Positions 8,090-16,281 are shown, counted from the stretch's first letter. The stretch is DNA of 49,047 nt from JBIOHJ01 sp044448905 (GCA_044448905.1 JBIOHJ010000004.1:1-49047); one strand, 5' to 3'. The notes: generated by a model from the letters alone, not told the origin. Numbers and translations are program-made.

Positions 8090-8518
8090 TTAAGGTTGCA
8101 GTTTGCGAAGGTAATAATCCTCTTTTTTACGGATTGCCTGTTGCTGCTTTTTTGTTTTGTCTTTATACCCGGTAAGGTGCAAAACGCCATGAATCATTAC
8201 TCGATGAAGCTCGTTCTGAAAAGTAGTTTTAAATGTTTTTGCGTTTTCTTTTACACGCTTAATGCTGATAAAAATTTCGGCACTGATTTGTTTTTTATTA
8301 AAAGAATGGTCGAATGTGATGATGTCGGTGTATTCATCATGGCTTAAAAATCTTTGGTTCAGGCTTAGCAAATAATCATCGGAACAGAAAATATAATTAA
8401 GCTCGTCAATCACAAATCCTTCTTTGCGGGTGCTCACGATAATCCATCTGCACAATTCGGTATTGTTCTTTAAAGAAAATTTTATGCCTTCGGTGAAGAA
8501 GAGAATGGAAGGATTCAA
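8090..8518 (-). CDS. ybeY: Endoribonuclease YbeY (rRNA maturation)
   Basis: YbeY is a metal-dependent RNase used in 16S rRNA 3' processing and ribosome quality control. The 142-residue product has the family core: YIFCSDDYLLSLNQRFL, then HDEYTDIITFDH, then the metal site HGVLHLTGYKD near residues 109-119. The canonical motif is H-x3-H-x5-H; here the third position is aspartate, which from memory is common in Bacteroidota and not a sign of inactivity. The only usable start is TTG at 8518, because a stop lies just upstream and the next ATG would cut into the fold. The protein then begins NPSILFFTEG, matching the family's usual N-terminus plus a few residues. It is followed after 33 bases by aspS on the same strand, so they form one transcription unit. 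Confidence 0.92.
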   Translation of the reverse strand: MNPSILFFTEGIKFSLKNNTELCRWIIVSTRKEGFVIDELNYIFCSDDYLLSLNQRFLSHDEYTDIITFDHSFNKKQISAEIFISIKRVKENAKTFKTTFQNELHRVMIHGVLHLTGYKDKTKKQQQAIRKKEDYYLRKLQP

Positions 8519-8534
8519 TAGCTATGATTTTTGT

Positions 8535-8567
8535 CAAAGCTATTTAAAAAAAATGTTTTACCGCAAA
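8535..8567 (-). promoter_or_regulatory. Promoter of the ybeY-aspS unit
   Basis: Read on the minus strand: TTTG at 8567-8564, a 21-base spacer, then TAGCTTTG at 8542-8535. This fits the Bacteroidota -33/-7 consensus. The predicted transcript starts roughly 10 bases before the TTG start of ybeY. Confidence 0.6.
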
Positions 8568-8650
8568 GGCGCGAAGAGTGTTTCACGCAGAGAACACCGG
8601 GGCGCAGCGGCCGCAAAAAATGCGGTGGCGAATGAAATTCGGGTGAGCGA
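8558..8650. repeat. GC-rich intergenic block, probably a dispersed repeat
   Basis: The gap between ybeY and the next gene (8519-8836) contains this GC-rich patch, unlike its AT-rich surroundings. It starts with ACCGCAAAGGCGCGAAGA and continues with CACGCAGAG and a GCGGCCGC site. From memory the ACCGCAAAGG...CACGCAGAG pattern recurs as an intergenic repeat in many bacterial genomes. I see no open frame or RNA fold. Apart from the two promoters at its edges I see nothing else in this gap. Confidence 0.4.
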
Positions 8651-8768
8651 TACTTTATGTGAACACGAAATATAATATGACACTAATTTCGGTATTTTTC
8701 ACTCTATATTTCACTTAATATCAATCGCGGAACGAAGCCTGAAGGGGTAAGAACTTGTAAAAATAAGG

Positions 8769-8800
8769 TTGCACCACACAAGAACATCTCACCATCTTTG
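8769..8800 (+). promoter_or_regulatory. Promoter of the DUF7619/SdrD-type T9SS gene
   Basis: TTG at 8769-8771, a 21-base spacer, then CATCTTTG at 8793-8800, close to TAnnTTTG. It leaves a leader of about 30 bases before ATG 8837 and makes an upstream start at 8798 impossible for this transcript. Confidence 0.55.
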
Positions 8801-8836
8801 GGCAAAAATTATTATAAACATCAAAAACAAAGTATC

Positions 8837-10579
8837 ATGAAAAAAATTATTTACACACTTCTTATTGCAGCAGGGCTGTTTTTATGCAGCCAACAACATG
8901 CAGCTGCCCAGCAACCGGGCATAAATATACTTTACGCTGGCGATTCAATGGGCACTTATTGCCAGGCGCCTGCCACCATTTATTTTATGATTTATGGTAC
9001 AGCAGGAGGGTATTTAGTAACCGACTCGGTAACTATATATATTTCGTATGGTGACGGCAACGACACTACTTTTCTCTCACCTATCCTGAGTAGCTATTTT
9101 TGGGAGAATCCCTCACACACGTACACCTTGCCCGGAATTTATTCCACACAATTTATTGTAACTGGTCCCGATGGTGATGATGATACGCTGACCAATGTTA
9201 ATTCACCAATGATTGCAACACAATGCGGAAATATTTCAGGACATGTTTATTTTGACGCGAACAATGATTGCATTTATAATACCGGGGATGAGGATATGCC
9301 CTGGCAATGGATAAAGCTTTATTATAATGGTAACATGGTAGCAAACGCTTATACGGATGCAAACGGAGATTATTATATGAGTGCGGCTTCGGGGTTTACT
9401 TACACAATTGAAGTTTCTCACCAGAACCCGAACTTAGTTACCACCTGTCCTGTTTCGGGAAGCTATACCATCAGCTCGCTGCCGGCAACTAATATTGATT
9501 TTGGAGTGAACTGTTCGCAATCCGGTTTTGATCTTACAGGATCACTTAGCTGCTGGGGAGTACGACCGGGTTTAACAGCAAATGTCTGGATTGATTACTG
9601 GAATGCATCATGCACACCGGTGTCGGGTACGGTAACAGTTACCCTTCCGGCAGGAGTGAGCTATGTAACGGGTAATCCCATTCCAAATAATGTGAACGGG
9701 CAGGTTCTTACATATAACGTTAGCCCGTATGAATATTTCTGGCAGTACCCATGGAGCGGGTATAATTATATAACAGTATTGGGTTCGCCTTCTTTAGTGA
9801 TTGGCGATACGGTTTGTTTCCTGATGACGCTTGATCCGCAAACGGGTGATTTAAACCCCTCTGATAATATAATTGAAACCTGTGTGCCGGTGCGTAACTC
9901 CTGCGATCCGAATGAGAAGTATGAAACGCATGCCGGATGGGGAACAGGTTATGTAGCCCCCGGAACTCAATTAGACTACACGATATTTTTCCAGAACGTA
10001 GGAAATGATGTGGCATTTAATATTAATGTGATAGATACGCTTGACAGCGATCTTGACCTGAATACTCTGAACATAATTTCGGCAAGCCATGATATGAATA
10101 TCCGGACGCTGGGCGTTGATATATTGAAATTTGAATTCCTGAATATCAATCTCGCTGCCGCAAGTGTGAATGAACCCGAAAGTCACGGGTTTATCCACTA
10201 TTCCATTTCGCCAAAAGCCGGCCTTGCAAACGGAACCATCATGGATAACCGTGCGCACATATACTTTGATTTTAACGGTGCTATAGTTACCAATACGGTA
10301 ACCGATATTATTGACCTTTCGCTTGGCTTAAACGAAATTCCGGCTTCATTTACTGTTAACACCTATCCTAATCCTGCCAGCGAATTCATACAGATAAAGC
10401 TTGGCAACGAATCCTCAGCATCGTTGCAGCTTATTGACTTTACCGGCAAGACAGTGGTTGAAAAAATAATCGGCAACAATGAAACGCTGGGGCTTGATGA
10501 GCTTAGCAGCGGAGTATATTCACTGCTGATTACTTCACCCGGAAAAAGATATACAGGAAGAGTTATCGTTATTAAATAA
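8837..10579 (+). CDS. Secreted T9SS protein with SdrD B-like and DUF7619 domains
   Basis: The product has 580 residues. A signal peptide covers about 1-25 (MKKIIYTLLIAAGLFL ending AAAQ). A PKD-like region with the GDGNDT pattern comes first, followed by an SdrD B/Cna-B-like repeat at about 130-195 (SGHVYFDANNDCIYNTGDED). DUF7619, a domain I recall from many Bacteroidota surface proteins, lies at about 355-490 (SCDPNEKYETHAGWG, LDYTIFFQNVGNDVAFN, NRAHIYFDFNGAIVTNT). The final 75 residues are the type A sorting domain (NTYPNPASEFIQI, GVYSLLITSPGKRYTGRVIV). I chose ATG 8837 over an in-frame upstream start because the MKKI signal peptide begins there and the upstream start overlaps the promoter. 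It is a surface-exposed structural or adhesive protein; no enzymatic motif is visible. Confidence 0.88.
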   Translation: MKKIIYTLLIAAGLFLCSQQHAAAQQPGINILYAGDSMGTYCQAPATIYFMIYGTAGGYLVTDSVTIYISYGDGNDTTFLSPILSSYFWENPSHTYTLPGIYSTQFIVTGPDGDDDTLTNVNSPMIATQCGNISGHVYFDANNDCIYNTGDEDMPWQWIKLYYNGNMVANAYTDANGDYYMSAASGFTYTIEVSHQNPNLVTTCPVSGSYTISSLPATNIDFGVNCSQSGFDLTGSLSCWGVRPGLTANVWIDYWNASCTPVSGTVTVTLPAGVSYVTGNPIPNNVNGQVLTYNVSPYEYFWQYPWSGYNYITVLGSPSLVIGDTVCFLMTLDPQTGDLNPSDNIIETCVPVRNSCDPNEKYETHAGWGTGYVAPGTQLDYTIFFQNVGNDVAFNINVIDTLDSDLDLNTLNIISASHDMNIRTLGVDILKFEFLNINLAAASVNEPESHGFIHYSISPKAGLANGTIMDNRAHIYFDFNGAIVTNTVTDIIDLSLGLNEIPASFTVNTYPNPASEFIQIKLGNESSASLQLIDFTGKTVVEKIIGNNETLGLDELSSGVYSLLITSPGKRYTGRVIVIK

Positions 10580-10594
10580 TGCGGTTCTGCTTTA

Positions 10595-10625
10595 AACCTT
10601 CAAGGTCTTAAAAACCTTGAAGGTT
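10595..10625. terminator. Bidirectional terminator between converging genes
   Basis: AACCTTCAAGGT (10595-10606) pairs with ACCTTGAAGGTT (10614-10625), a perfect 12-bp stem with a short loop and T-tract on the right. It serves the plus-strand T9SS gene ending at 10579 and may serve the minus-strand gene ending at 10637. Confidence 0.85.
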
Positions 10626-10636
10626 TTTCTTTTTGC

Positions 10637-11563
10637 CTACACATGCACCAAATGCACATTCACCTCCACGGCATTGCCTCCAGTTATAGTTACCGGGATA
10701 TGCTGGGTAACATAATCAGCAAGCGAAACCGTTAGTGTATAATTTCCATCGGGCAAACCGCCAAAGCTGTAACGGCCGTTAGCAGCCGATGTGGTGTTTG
10801 CTCCAACGGGTTGCAAATCGAGCGTTGCACCCTGAAGCGGATTCCCGTTAGCCTGGTCGGTTACCAGCCCGAGTATGCTCAATGCTTCAGGGCTTTCTTC
10901 CCCCGGTGGCAACAGGTAGCGCTGGTAACGTGCAAAATCATTCCTGAATTTTGTTTTTCCGGCTGTGCACACTTTTACCATAATGTTCCAAACTTCATTG
11001 TTTTTTATATGCCGCGCCTGCGTTTTTACAGGCAGGTCTCCGATGAAATTTTCCTGGATGGTGTTAGCATCTATAAGCTCTGTACGCAGGGTATCAATTT
11101 CATCAATTTCGGGCTGCGTATATCCGGATGCAATAAGCTGCACTTTATATTTATCAGCCGTTGAGTGAAACTGTTTCATAAAAGTAACCATGTCGTTTTG
11201 AACCCTTCTGATGGTTTTATAATTATCATACCCGAATTCATTCCATACGGGAGCATTTTTGGGAAATGCTTTTTCGATAAAATATTTTGCCGACTGAAAT
11301 TTATCGCGGCAGCTTTCCATTTTCTCCTCCACAACAGCAGTTAGCTGCGTTAGCTGATCGTCAAGCGCTTCATCCTGCGGGAATGCTTCGGCTGCTTCAA
11401 TTTCGGTGAGCCAGTCCGTTACGAACGGGTCGGCAAAATCGGAATCAAAAGCCACCAGTTCAACTTTGTCTTCAAGAAAAAAACTTCTTTTAGTTCGCGA
11501 TGCCTCATACATTTCGGGATCGGTAATGCGGTATAACCGTAATATTTCATCTGCTGTTGCCAT
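10637..11563 (-). CDS. Unknown helical protein with carboxypeptidase-regulatory-like C-terminus
   Basis: The product has 308 residues, with an ATG start and no signal peptide or membrane segment, so it appears cytoplasmic. Residues 1 to about 225 are charged and helical, with no family I recognise. About 228-308 form a carboxypeptidase regulatory-like beta-sandwich: ILGLVTDQANGNPLQGATL, AANGRYSFGGLPDGNYTLTV, DYVTQHIPVTI. That module is normally found outside the cytoplasm, for example at the N-terminus of TonB-dependent receptors, so its presence at the C-terminus of a protein without an export signal is odd. No catalytic residues are evident. It stands alone between two terminator-like or repeat regions and is probably monocistronic. 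Confidence 0.75.
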   Translation of the reverse strand: MATADEILRLYRITDPEMYEASRTKRSFFLEDKVELVAFDSDFADPFVTDWLTEIEAAEAFPQDEALDDQLTQLTAVVEEKMESCRDKFQSAKYFIEKAFPKNAPVWNEFGYDNYKTIRRVQNDMVTFMKQFHSTADKYKVQLIASGYTQPEIDEIDTLRTELIDANTIQENFIGDLPVKTQARHIKNNEVWNIMVKVCTAGKTKFRNDFARYQRYLLPPGEESPEALSILGLVTDQANGNPLQGATLDLQPVGANTTSAANGRYSFGGLPDGNYTLTVSLADYVTQHIPVTITGGNAVEVNVHLVHV

Positions 11564-11641
11564 AGTGGTTTTGTTTTAAATTGTTTTAGTGGTATGAGTG
11601 TGTTTTTATAATAAGTGCTTGTTTTTGTTAATTTTCTTCAA

Positions 11642-11830
11642 GGGCGATCCTGTGTCATCATCGGGCGATCCCCTGTCATCATCGGGCGATCCCCTGTCAT
11701 CATCGGGCGATCCCCTGTCATCATCGGGCGATCCTCTGTCATCATCGGGCGATCCACTGTCATCATCAGGCGATCCACTGTCATCGCATGGTGATCCTCT
11801 GTCATCATCGGGCGATTACCTGTCATTATC
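11642..11830. repeat. 21-bp tandem repeat array, about 9 copies
   Basis: Nine consecutive 21-bp units with consensus GGGCGATCC plus NCTGTCATCATC fill 11642-11830, followed by a decayed partial unit. Central units are nearly identical and edge units are degenerate. The period is a multiple of three, so both strands are open: one frame would read (G-D-P-L-S-S-S)n and the other (R-P-M-M-T-x-D)n. The plus frame starts only at GTG, and I do not regard either frame as a gene. The array occupies the middle of the 11564-11989 gap; besides a small hairpin at 11916-11939 I see nothing else there. Confidence 0.95.
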
Positions 11831-11915
11831 AGGCGTTTCGTTTCCATTTAAGTATTGCTATCGCCATTAAGCAACTGTTTTGCGCCACACAAAGGAAACA
11901 TGAGATTGCGGATTG

Positions 11916-11939
11916 AAAAAGGGGAAATAAGCCCTTTTT
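11916..11939 (+). terminator. Short hairpin with T-run
   Basis: AAAAAGGG (11916-11923) pairs with CCCTTTTT (11932-11939) across an 8-base loop. It could stop transcripts entering from the repeat array, or attenuate the HTH gene about 50 bases downstream. Weak. Confidence 0.35.
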
Positions 11940-11989
11940 GAACCGATATCTCTTCGACATCTTTCGGGCTTAACTTAAACCAGCCTGCT

Positions 11990-12331
11990 ATGTCGAACCA
12001 CAAAAAAAAATTTATGATAGTACCAAAAGCATGTGCCGATGGAACGGACTTGTGCCTTGATAAAATTGAAGCGCAAACAATAGACCTGTTAGGAGATTAT
12101 TTTACCTATGCAAGCATTGCCTGCAAGATTGGCTGCAAAGAGAAAAAAGTAAAAAACTCCATGGAGTTTTTAATGGAACGATTCAATTGCTGCAGCCAAC
12201 CGTGTGTACAAAAGCGGGCATATAACCTGTATATCCTTATTATAATAAACGGGCAAACTTACCTGAATGAAAAATTTATGGTAAATCCGCCTCCTGCTGC
12301 CAGCCCGCAAAATGAAACTCCTGTAGGATAA
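11990..12331 (+). CDS. Small cysteine-rich LuxR/GerE-like HTH protein
   Basis: The product has 113 residues and no signal peptide. Residues about 25-75 match the layout of the LuxR/GerE helix-turn-helix: IEAQTIDLLGDYFTYASIAC corresponds to the L-T-x-R-E...L-L...A-x-G...I-A part, and KIGCKEKKVKNSMEFLMERF to the recognition helix (S-x-x-T-V-K-N-H...L..K-L). No receiver or ligand-binding domain is attached. Seven cysteines (15, 22, 45, 49, 67, 68, 72) fall in or beside the HTH, unusual for a DNA-binding module and suggestive of metal or redox sensing. The tail from about 98 is proline-rich and probably disordered. An alternative start is Met9. It is followed 80 bases later by a T9SS gene with its own promoter, so they are separately transcribed. 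Assignment is by pattern only. Confidence 0.6.
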   Translation: MSNHKKKFMIVPKACADGTDLCLDKIEAQTIDLLGDYFTYASIACKIGCKEKKVKNSMEFLMERFNCCSQPCVQKRAYNLYILIIINGQTYLNEKFMVNPPPAASPQNETPVG

Positions 12332-12332
12332 T

Positions 12333-12363
12333 TTTGATATTACAGCTTAAAAGAGTAGGTTTG
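12333..12363 (+). promoter_or_regulatory. Promoter of the FN3 T9SS gene
   Basis: TTTG at 12333-12336, a 19-base spacer, then TAGGTTTG at 12356-12363: an exact match to the Bacteroidota consensus. The start codon is 48 bases downstream at 12412. Confidence 0.75.
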
Positions 12364-12411
12364 AGGGATGAAAAAAGATAATTACTTATACTTTCCTAAA
12401 AACATATTACC

Positions 12412-13776
12412 ATGAAAAAAATCACCTGTTTATTAATCGCATCACTATTTATTTCTGTGATTGTTCACAGCCAGAACACGTGCATCATCGCTAAGAAATT
12501 ATCTACCAGCGGCACCATTGATACCATTCCGCCTGTTGGAACCATAAGCCCCGTAGGACCTGATTTAGGTTGTCTCACCACCACAGAAAGACAATTGTGG
12601 TATTACATTCCCGCATGCGAGAATATGTATATCATGAATTTTAATATAAATTGTAGCTCTTCTTTTAATGATACAGTGGGTGCAATTATATATGGACCCT
12701 TTTCTCAAAAAGTAAGCAATTGCTCCGACCTTACAGCGGCTAAGATACTTGCCTGTGAGGCTGATTTATTCAGCTTTCAAATGTTTTTTTACGATACATT
12801 ATTAGAAGGAAATTATTATTATTTATTAATTACTTTTTCTGATGCCATTACAGGAAATGCTTCTGTATCTATGACGTGCTTATGCGGATTTCCAACCTGC
12901 TATGAATGTAACAACCAGGTTTCGGTAATACATCAAAATAATCTTTGTCTCGTATCCGTTGACACGGCTATAAATAAATGTATATTAACATGGGAAGAAT
13001 TTCCGGGAACTAATCTTGCCGGATACACTATCATGCGCGAAACCAGCCTGACGGGTTTATATGATTCTCTTACTACCATTCCTCTTGGCAACCCGAGCAC
13101 TTACACTGATATGACTTCAAGCCCCGCCCAGCATAATGTTACTTATAAAATAATCGGTTCGGATTCCTGCGGGCAACACAATACGTTGCAATATTCCCCC
13201 GAACTAACTTCCATCCATCTTATAAGTTTTGCAGGAGGCAATAACCAGGCGAATTTAATTTGGAATAATATTTACACGAACAATAATTTTATTCCTCAAT
13301 ATTACATCCACCGTAACAACAACGGGGCGGGTTGGCAGTTGATTGATTCAATAGGCGTAACGCTGCCCACCATTACCTACACCGATATTTTTGCACCGGC
13401 AGGCATTAACCAATATACTGTTGAGTTGGTAAAAACAGTTCCGTGTATTCCCATGAGAACATCATCAACTCCCTATCAATCAGTTTTTTCAAATACTTCC
13501 ATAGCCATAGTCACCGGCACAGAAGAGTTTTTGGGTAATGTCTTTTTTAGAATTTCCCCCAACCCCGCAAATGAGTATTCAGTAATCAGCGGTCAGTTTA
13601 AAGAAGGTGATGAAATACGCATAACCGATGTGTTAGGTAAAACACTTTTTACAAAAACCATAGCTGCACCAACTATAAACTGTAAACTGCAAACTTTAAA
13701 CTTTTCTCCCGGAATGTATTTTGTAACGGTGAGCAATGAAAAGGAGAGTGTTGTGAAAAAGCTGGTGAAACAATAA
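12412..13776 (+). CDS. Secreted FN3-containing T9SS protein
   Basis: The product has 454 residues with a signal peptide at about 1-20 (MKKITCLLIASLFISVIVHS). An N-terminal region of about 150 residues resembles the 'common cargo' sandwich seen in the 973-residue protein (RQLWYYIPACENMYIMNF). Two FN3-like domains follow at about 175-270 (CILTWEEFPGTNLAGYTIMRE) and 270-365 (ANLIWNNIY, YYIHRNNNGAGWQLIDS). The C-terminal type A sorting domain covers about 375-454 (FRISPNPANEYSVI, GMYFVTVSNEKESVVKKLV). A 20-bp DNA repeat, shared with another T9SS gene, is translated inside the sorting domain as I-N-C-K-L-Q-T-L. It has its own promoter at 12333 and is likely a surface or released protein without evident enzymatic activity. 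Confidence 0.85.
   Translation: MKKITCLLIASLFISVIVHSQNTCIIAKKLSTSGTIDTIPPVGTISPVGPDLGCLTTTERQLWYYIPACENMYIMNFNINCSSSFNDTVGAIIYGPFSQKVSNCSDLTAAKILACEADLFSFQMFFYDTLLEGNYYYLLITFSDAITGNASVSMTCLCGFPTCYECNNQVSVIHQNNLCLVSVDTAINKCILTWEEFPGTNLAGYTIMRETSLTGLYDSLTTIPLGNPSTYTDMTSSPAQHNVTYKIIGSDSCGQHNTLQYSPELTSIHLISFAGGNNQANLIWNNIYTNNNFIPQYYIHRNNNGAGWQLIDSIGVTLPTITYTDIFAPAGINQYTVELVKTVPCIPMRTSSTPYQSVFSNTSIAIVTGTEEFLGNVFFRISPNPANEYSVISGQFKEGDEIRITDVLGKTLFTKTIAAPTINCKLQTLNFSPGMYFVTVSNEKESVVKKLVKQ
13675..13694. repeat. 20-bp dispersed repeat inside a coding region, copy 1
   Basis: ATAAACTGTAAACTGCAAAC occurs here and, identically, at 20229-20248. Here it is read on the coding strand of the FN3 T9SS gene. 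A related sequence, sharing GAAAAGTTTAAAGTTT on the other strand, fills the aspS-ybeY spacer near 8062-8077. Confidence 0.8.
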
Positions 13777-13797
13777 AAAAATTGAATAATGAATATC

Positions 13798-13855
13798 GAT
13801 TAACGATTTTTGATTTGTGAAGTTAAGAAAAATCATCAATCAAAAATCGTTAATC
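13798..13855. terminator. Long inverted repeat between converging genes
   Basis: GATTAACGATTTTTGATT (13798-13815) and its exact complement AATCAAAAATCGTTAATC (13838-13855) are 18-bp arms with a 22-base spacer. It lies between the end of the FN3 T9SS gene and the end of maeB. It may act as a bidirectional terminator, though the AT-rich arms and long spacer are unusual; it could also be a dispersed palindrome. Confidence 0.55.
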
Positions 13856-13898
13856 CTTGTTCTTAAATCATCTTTTTAATTTTCAGAACTCCGCTTAA

Positions 13899-16181
13899 CT
13901 AAACGACACTTATTTCCACCCTCTGCGCTTTTCGTGACTGCGCATCTACCACAGCAATCGTTACCATGTTTACAATTTCGCGCACCGGGCTGCCAAGCTG
14001 TAAAATATGCACCGGCTTTGCCAGTCCCAGCAATATCGGTCCGATGGCTTCGGCACCACCTATTTCCTGCATCAGCTTGTAAGCAATGTTACCCGATTCG
14101 AGATTCGGAAAAATCAACGTATTGGCATGGCCGGTTACCAGCTCGCTGAAAGGATAATTATCTTTCAGCAATTGCGTATTAAAAGCCATGTTCGCCTGCA
14201 TTTCGCCATCAACAATCATTGCCGGGTAATGTTCGTGCAAATATGCAACCGCATCGCGCATCTTCGCTACACTTTTATTATCGGCTGAGCCAAAATTCGA
14301 ATACGAAAGCAGCGCAATGCGTGGCTTTATATTAAACTGTTGAACAGCACGTGCGGTGAGCAGCGTTATTTCAATCAGCTCCTCGCACGATGGGTTTACA
14401 TTAATCGTAGTGTCGGCAAAAAAGACGGGGCCGCGCTTGGTCATCATAATGTACATGCCGGCAACTTTTTTCACATCGTGCTGTGTGCCTATTATACGTA
14501 GTGCCGGACGGATGGTGTCGGCATAATTACGGGTTAAGCCCGAAATCAGCGCATCGGCCTGCCCGGTTTCCACCATCATGGCTCCGTAATAATTACGCTC
14601 GCGCATGATTTTTTTCGCTTCGTGAAAATTAAAACCTTTACGGTGACGTTTCTGGAAAAACAATTCGCCAAACTCCGTTACTGTATCATTTTCTTCACGC
14701 GGATCAACAATCACTACATCTTTTAAATCAAGATTATTGTCTTTAATAAGTTTGTTGATGCGAACGCGGTTGCCCAATAATATAGGCAGAGCGATGCCTT
14801 CGTCTTTTACAATCTGCGCGGCTTTAAGAATTTTATAATTATCGGCTTCGGCAAACACCACCCGCTGCGGATTTTGCTTTGCTTTGGTGGTAACCATCCG
14901 TAAGAGTTTGTCATCTAACCCGAGCCGTTTTTTCAACACGTCTTCATACGCCTGCCAGTTTGTAATTTTTTGCTGCGCCACCCCCGACTCCATGGCTGCC
15001 TTTGCAACAGCCGGAGCTACCGTATAGCTTAACCGCGAATCAAGAGGTTTTGGTATGATGTAGGTTTTACCGAAACAAATATTTTTCTGATTGTATGCAA
15101 CGTTTACCACTTCGGGCACTGGCTGCTTGGCAAGATTGGCAATGGCATAAACGGCAGCCAGCTTCATGGCTTCGTTGATTTGAGTAGCCCTCACGTCAAG
15201 CGCGCCTCTGAAAATATACGGGAACCCAATAGCGTTATTAACCTGGTTGGGAAAATCGCTCCTGCCGGTTGCTATAATTGCATCCTTGCGTGTTTGTGCT
15301 GCCAGCTCATAACTTATTTCGGGATCGGGATTCGCCAATGCAAATACAATCGGATTCTCTGCCATGGTAAGCAACATATCGGGAGTTAAAATATTTCCTT
15401 TCGATAACCCGATAAAAACATCGGCACCCGAAATGGCTTCAGCAAGTGTGTGAATGTCCCGGACAGTAGCAAATTGTTTTTTGCTTTCATCAAGCTGTTC
15501 GCGATCCTTGCGGATAACGCCATTGCTGTCGAGCATAACAATATTCTCGGGTTGCAGTCCTAATGATAAATACAATTTGGTACATGAAATTGCCGAAGCA
15601 CCGGCACCGTTTACAACAATCTTTACTCTTTCAATTTCTTTTCCGGCAACCTCCAGTGCATTGATCAAACCTGCAGCCGAAATAATGGCCGTACCGTGCT
15701 GGTCATCGTGCATAACCGGAATTTTTAATTCTTCCTTTAATCGCTTTTCTATTTCAAAACATTCAGGTGCTTTAATGTCTTCGAGGTTAATTCCACCAAA
15801 AGTGGGGGCAATAGCCTTTACAGTTTTTACAAAATCCTCCACATCGGTCTGGTCGATTTCAATATCAAAGACATCAATGTCGGCAAGAATTTTAAACAAC
15901 AATCCTTTGCCTTCCATAACGGGTTTAGATGCCAATGAGCCAATATTTCCTAATCCAAGTACAGCCGTACCGTTAGAAATAACTGCAACTAAATTTCCTT
16001 TAGAAGTATATTTATAAACATCCTCCGGATTTTTTTCAATCTCCAGGCAAGGCTCAGCCACACCGGGCGAATATGCCAGTGACAAATCACGCTGCGAGCT
16101 GGTGGGTTTTGTGGGAATTACTTCAATTTTTCCCGGGCGTCCCTGCGAGTGGTAATCGAGGGCTTCCTGTTTTTTACTCAT
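13899..16181 (-). CDS. maeB: NADP-dependent malic enzyme, MaeB type
   Basis: It decarboxylates malate to pyruvate with reduction of NADP, linking the TCA cycle to pyruvate and NADPH supply. The 760 residues have the two-part MaeB layout. The malic enzyme part (about 1-425) has YSPGVAEPCLEI, HDDQHGTAIISAAGLINAL with the metal-binding D-D-Q-H, and a Rossmann motif VNGAGASAISC near residue 190. The second part (about 430-760) is phosphate acetyltransferase-like (VVFAEADNYKILKAA, MMVETGQADALISGLTRNY, ILLGLAKPVH). In known MaeB enzymes that part is regulatory, binding acetyl-CoA, and not catalytic. The length is normal for the family. It is transcribed alone, with no motif missing. Confidence 0.95.
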   Translation of the reverse strand: MSKKQEALDYHSQGRPGKIEVIPTKPTSSQRDLSLAYSPGVAEPCLEIEKNPEDVYKYTSKGNLVAVISNGTAVLGLGNIGSLASKPVMEGKGLLFKILADIDVFDIEIDQTDVEDFVKTVKAIAPTFGGINLEDIKAPECFEIEKRLKEELKIPVMHDDQHGTAIISAAGLINALEVAGKEIERVKIVVNGAGASAISCTKLYLSLGLQPENIVMLDSNGVIRKDREQLDESKKQFATVRDIHTLAEAISGADVFIGLSKGNILTPDMLLTMAENPIVFALANPDPEISYELAAQTRKDAIIATGRSDFPNQVNNAIGFPYIFRGALDVRATQINEAMKLAAVYAIANLAKQPVPEVVNVAYNQKNICFGKTYIIPKPLDSRLSYTVAPAVAKAAMESGVAQQKITNWQAYEDVLKKRLGLDDKLLRMVTTKAKQNPQRVVFAEADNYKILKAAQIVKDEGIALPILLGNRVRINKLIKDNNLDLKDVVIVDPREENDTVTEFGELFFQKRHRKGFNFHEAKKIMRERNYYGAMMVETGQADALISGLTRNYADTIRPALRIIGTQHDVKKVAGMYIMMTKRGPVFFADTTINVNPSCEELIEITLLTARAVQQFNIKPRIALLSYSNFGSADNKSVAKMRDAVAYLHEHYPAMIVDGEMQANMAFNTQLLKDNYPFSELVTGHANTLIFPNLESGNIAYKLMQEIGGAEAIGPILLGLAKPVHILQLGSPVREIVNMVTIAVVDAQSRKAQRVEISVV

Positions 16182-16281
16182 TGGGGGTTTGATTAAAAAA
16201 GTAAGTTTAGGTTATAACTACAACGCTAATTTACGAAAAAAATTTTAATGACTATAAGAAAAATAATCTTTCTCTAAAAAA

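Noticed and set aside
8798..8836. Longer N-terminus for the DUF7619/SdrD-type protein
   Set aside because: It would start inside the -7 promoter element and place the signal peptide internally.
11598..11870. Open frame reading (G-D-P-L-S-S-S)n through the first 21-bp array
   Set aside because: It has a GTG start only, no signal peptide or ribosome-site support, and exists because the repeat period is a multiple of three. The opposite strand is equally open.
15454..16017. 187-residue plus-strand open frame opposite maeB
   Set aside because: It is fully antisense to a well-supported malic enzyme domain, has no recognisable family, and has a serine- and isoleucine-rich composition typical of an antisense shadow.
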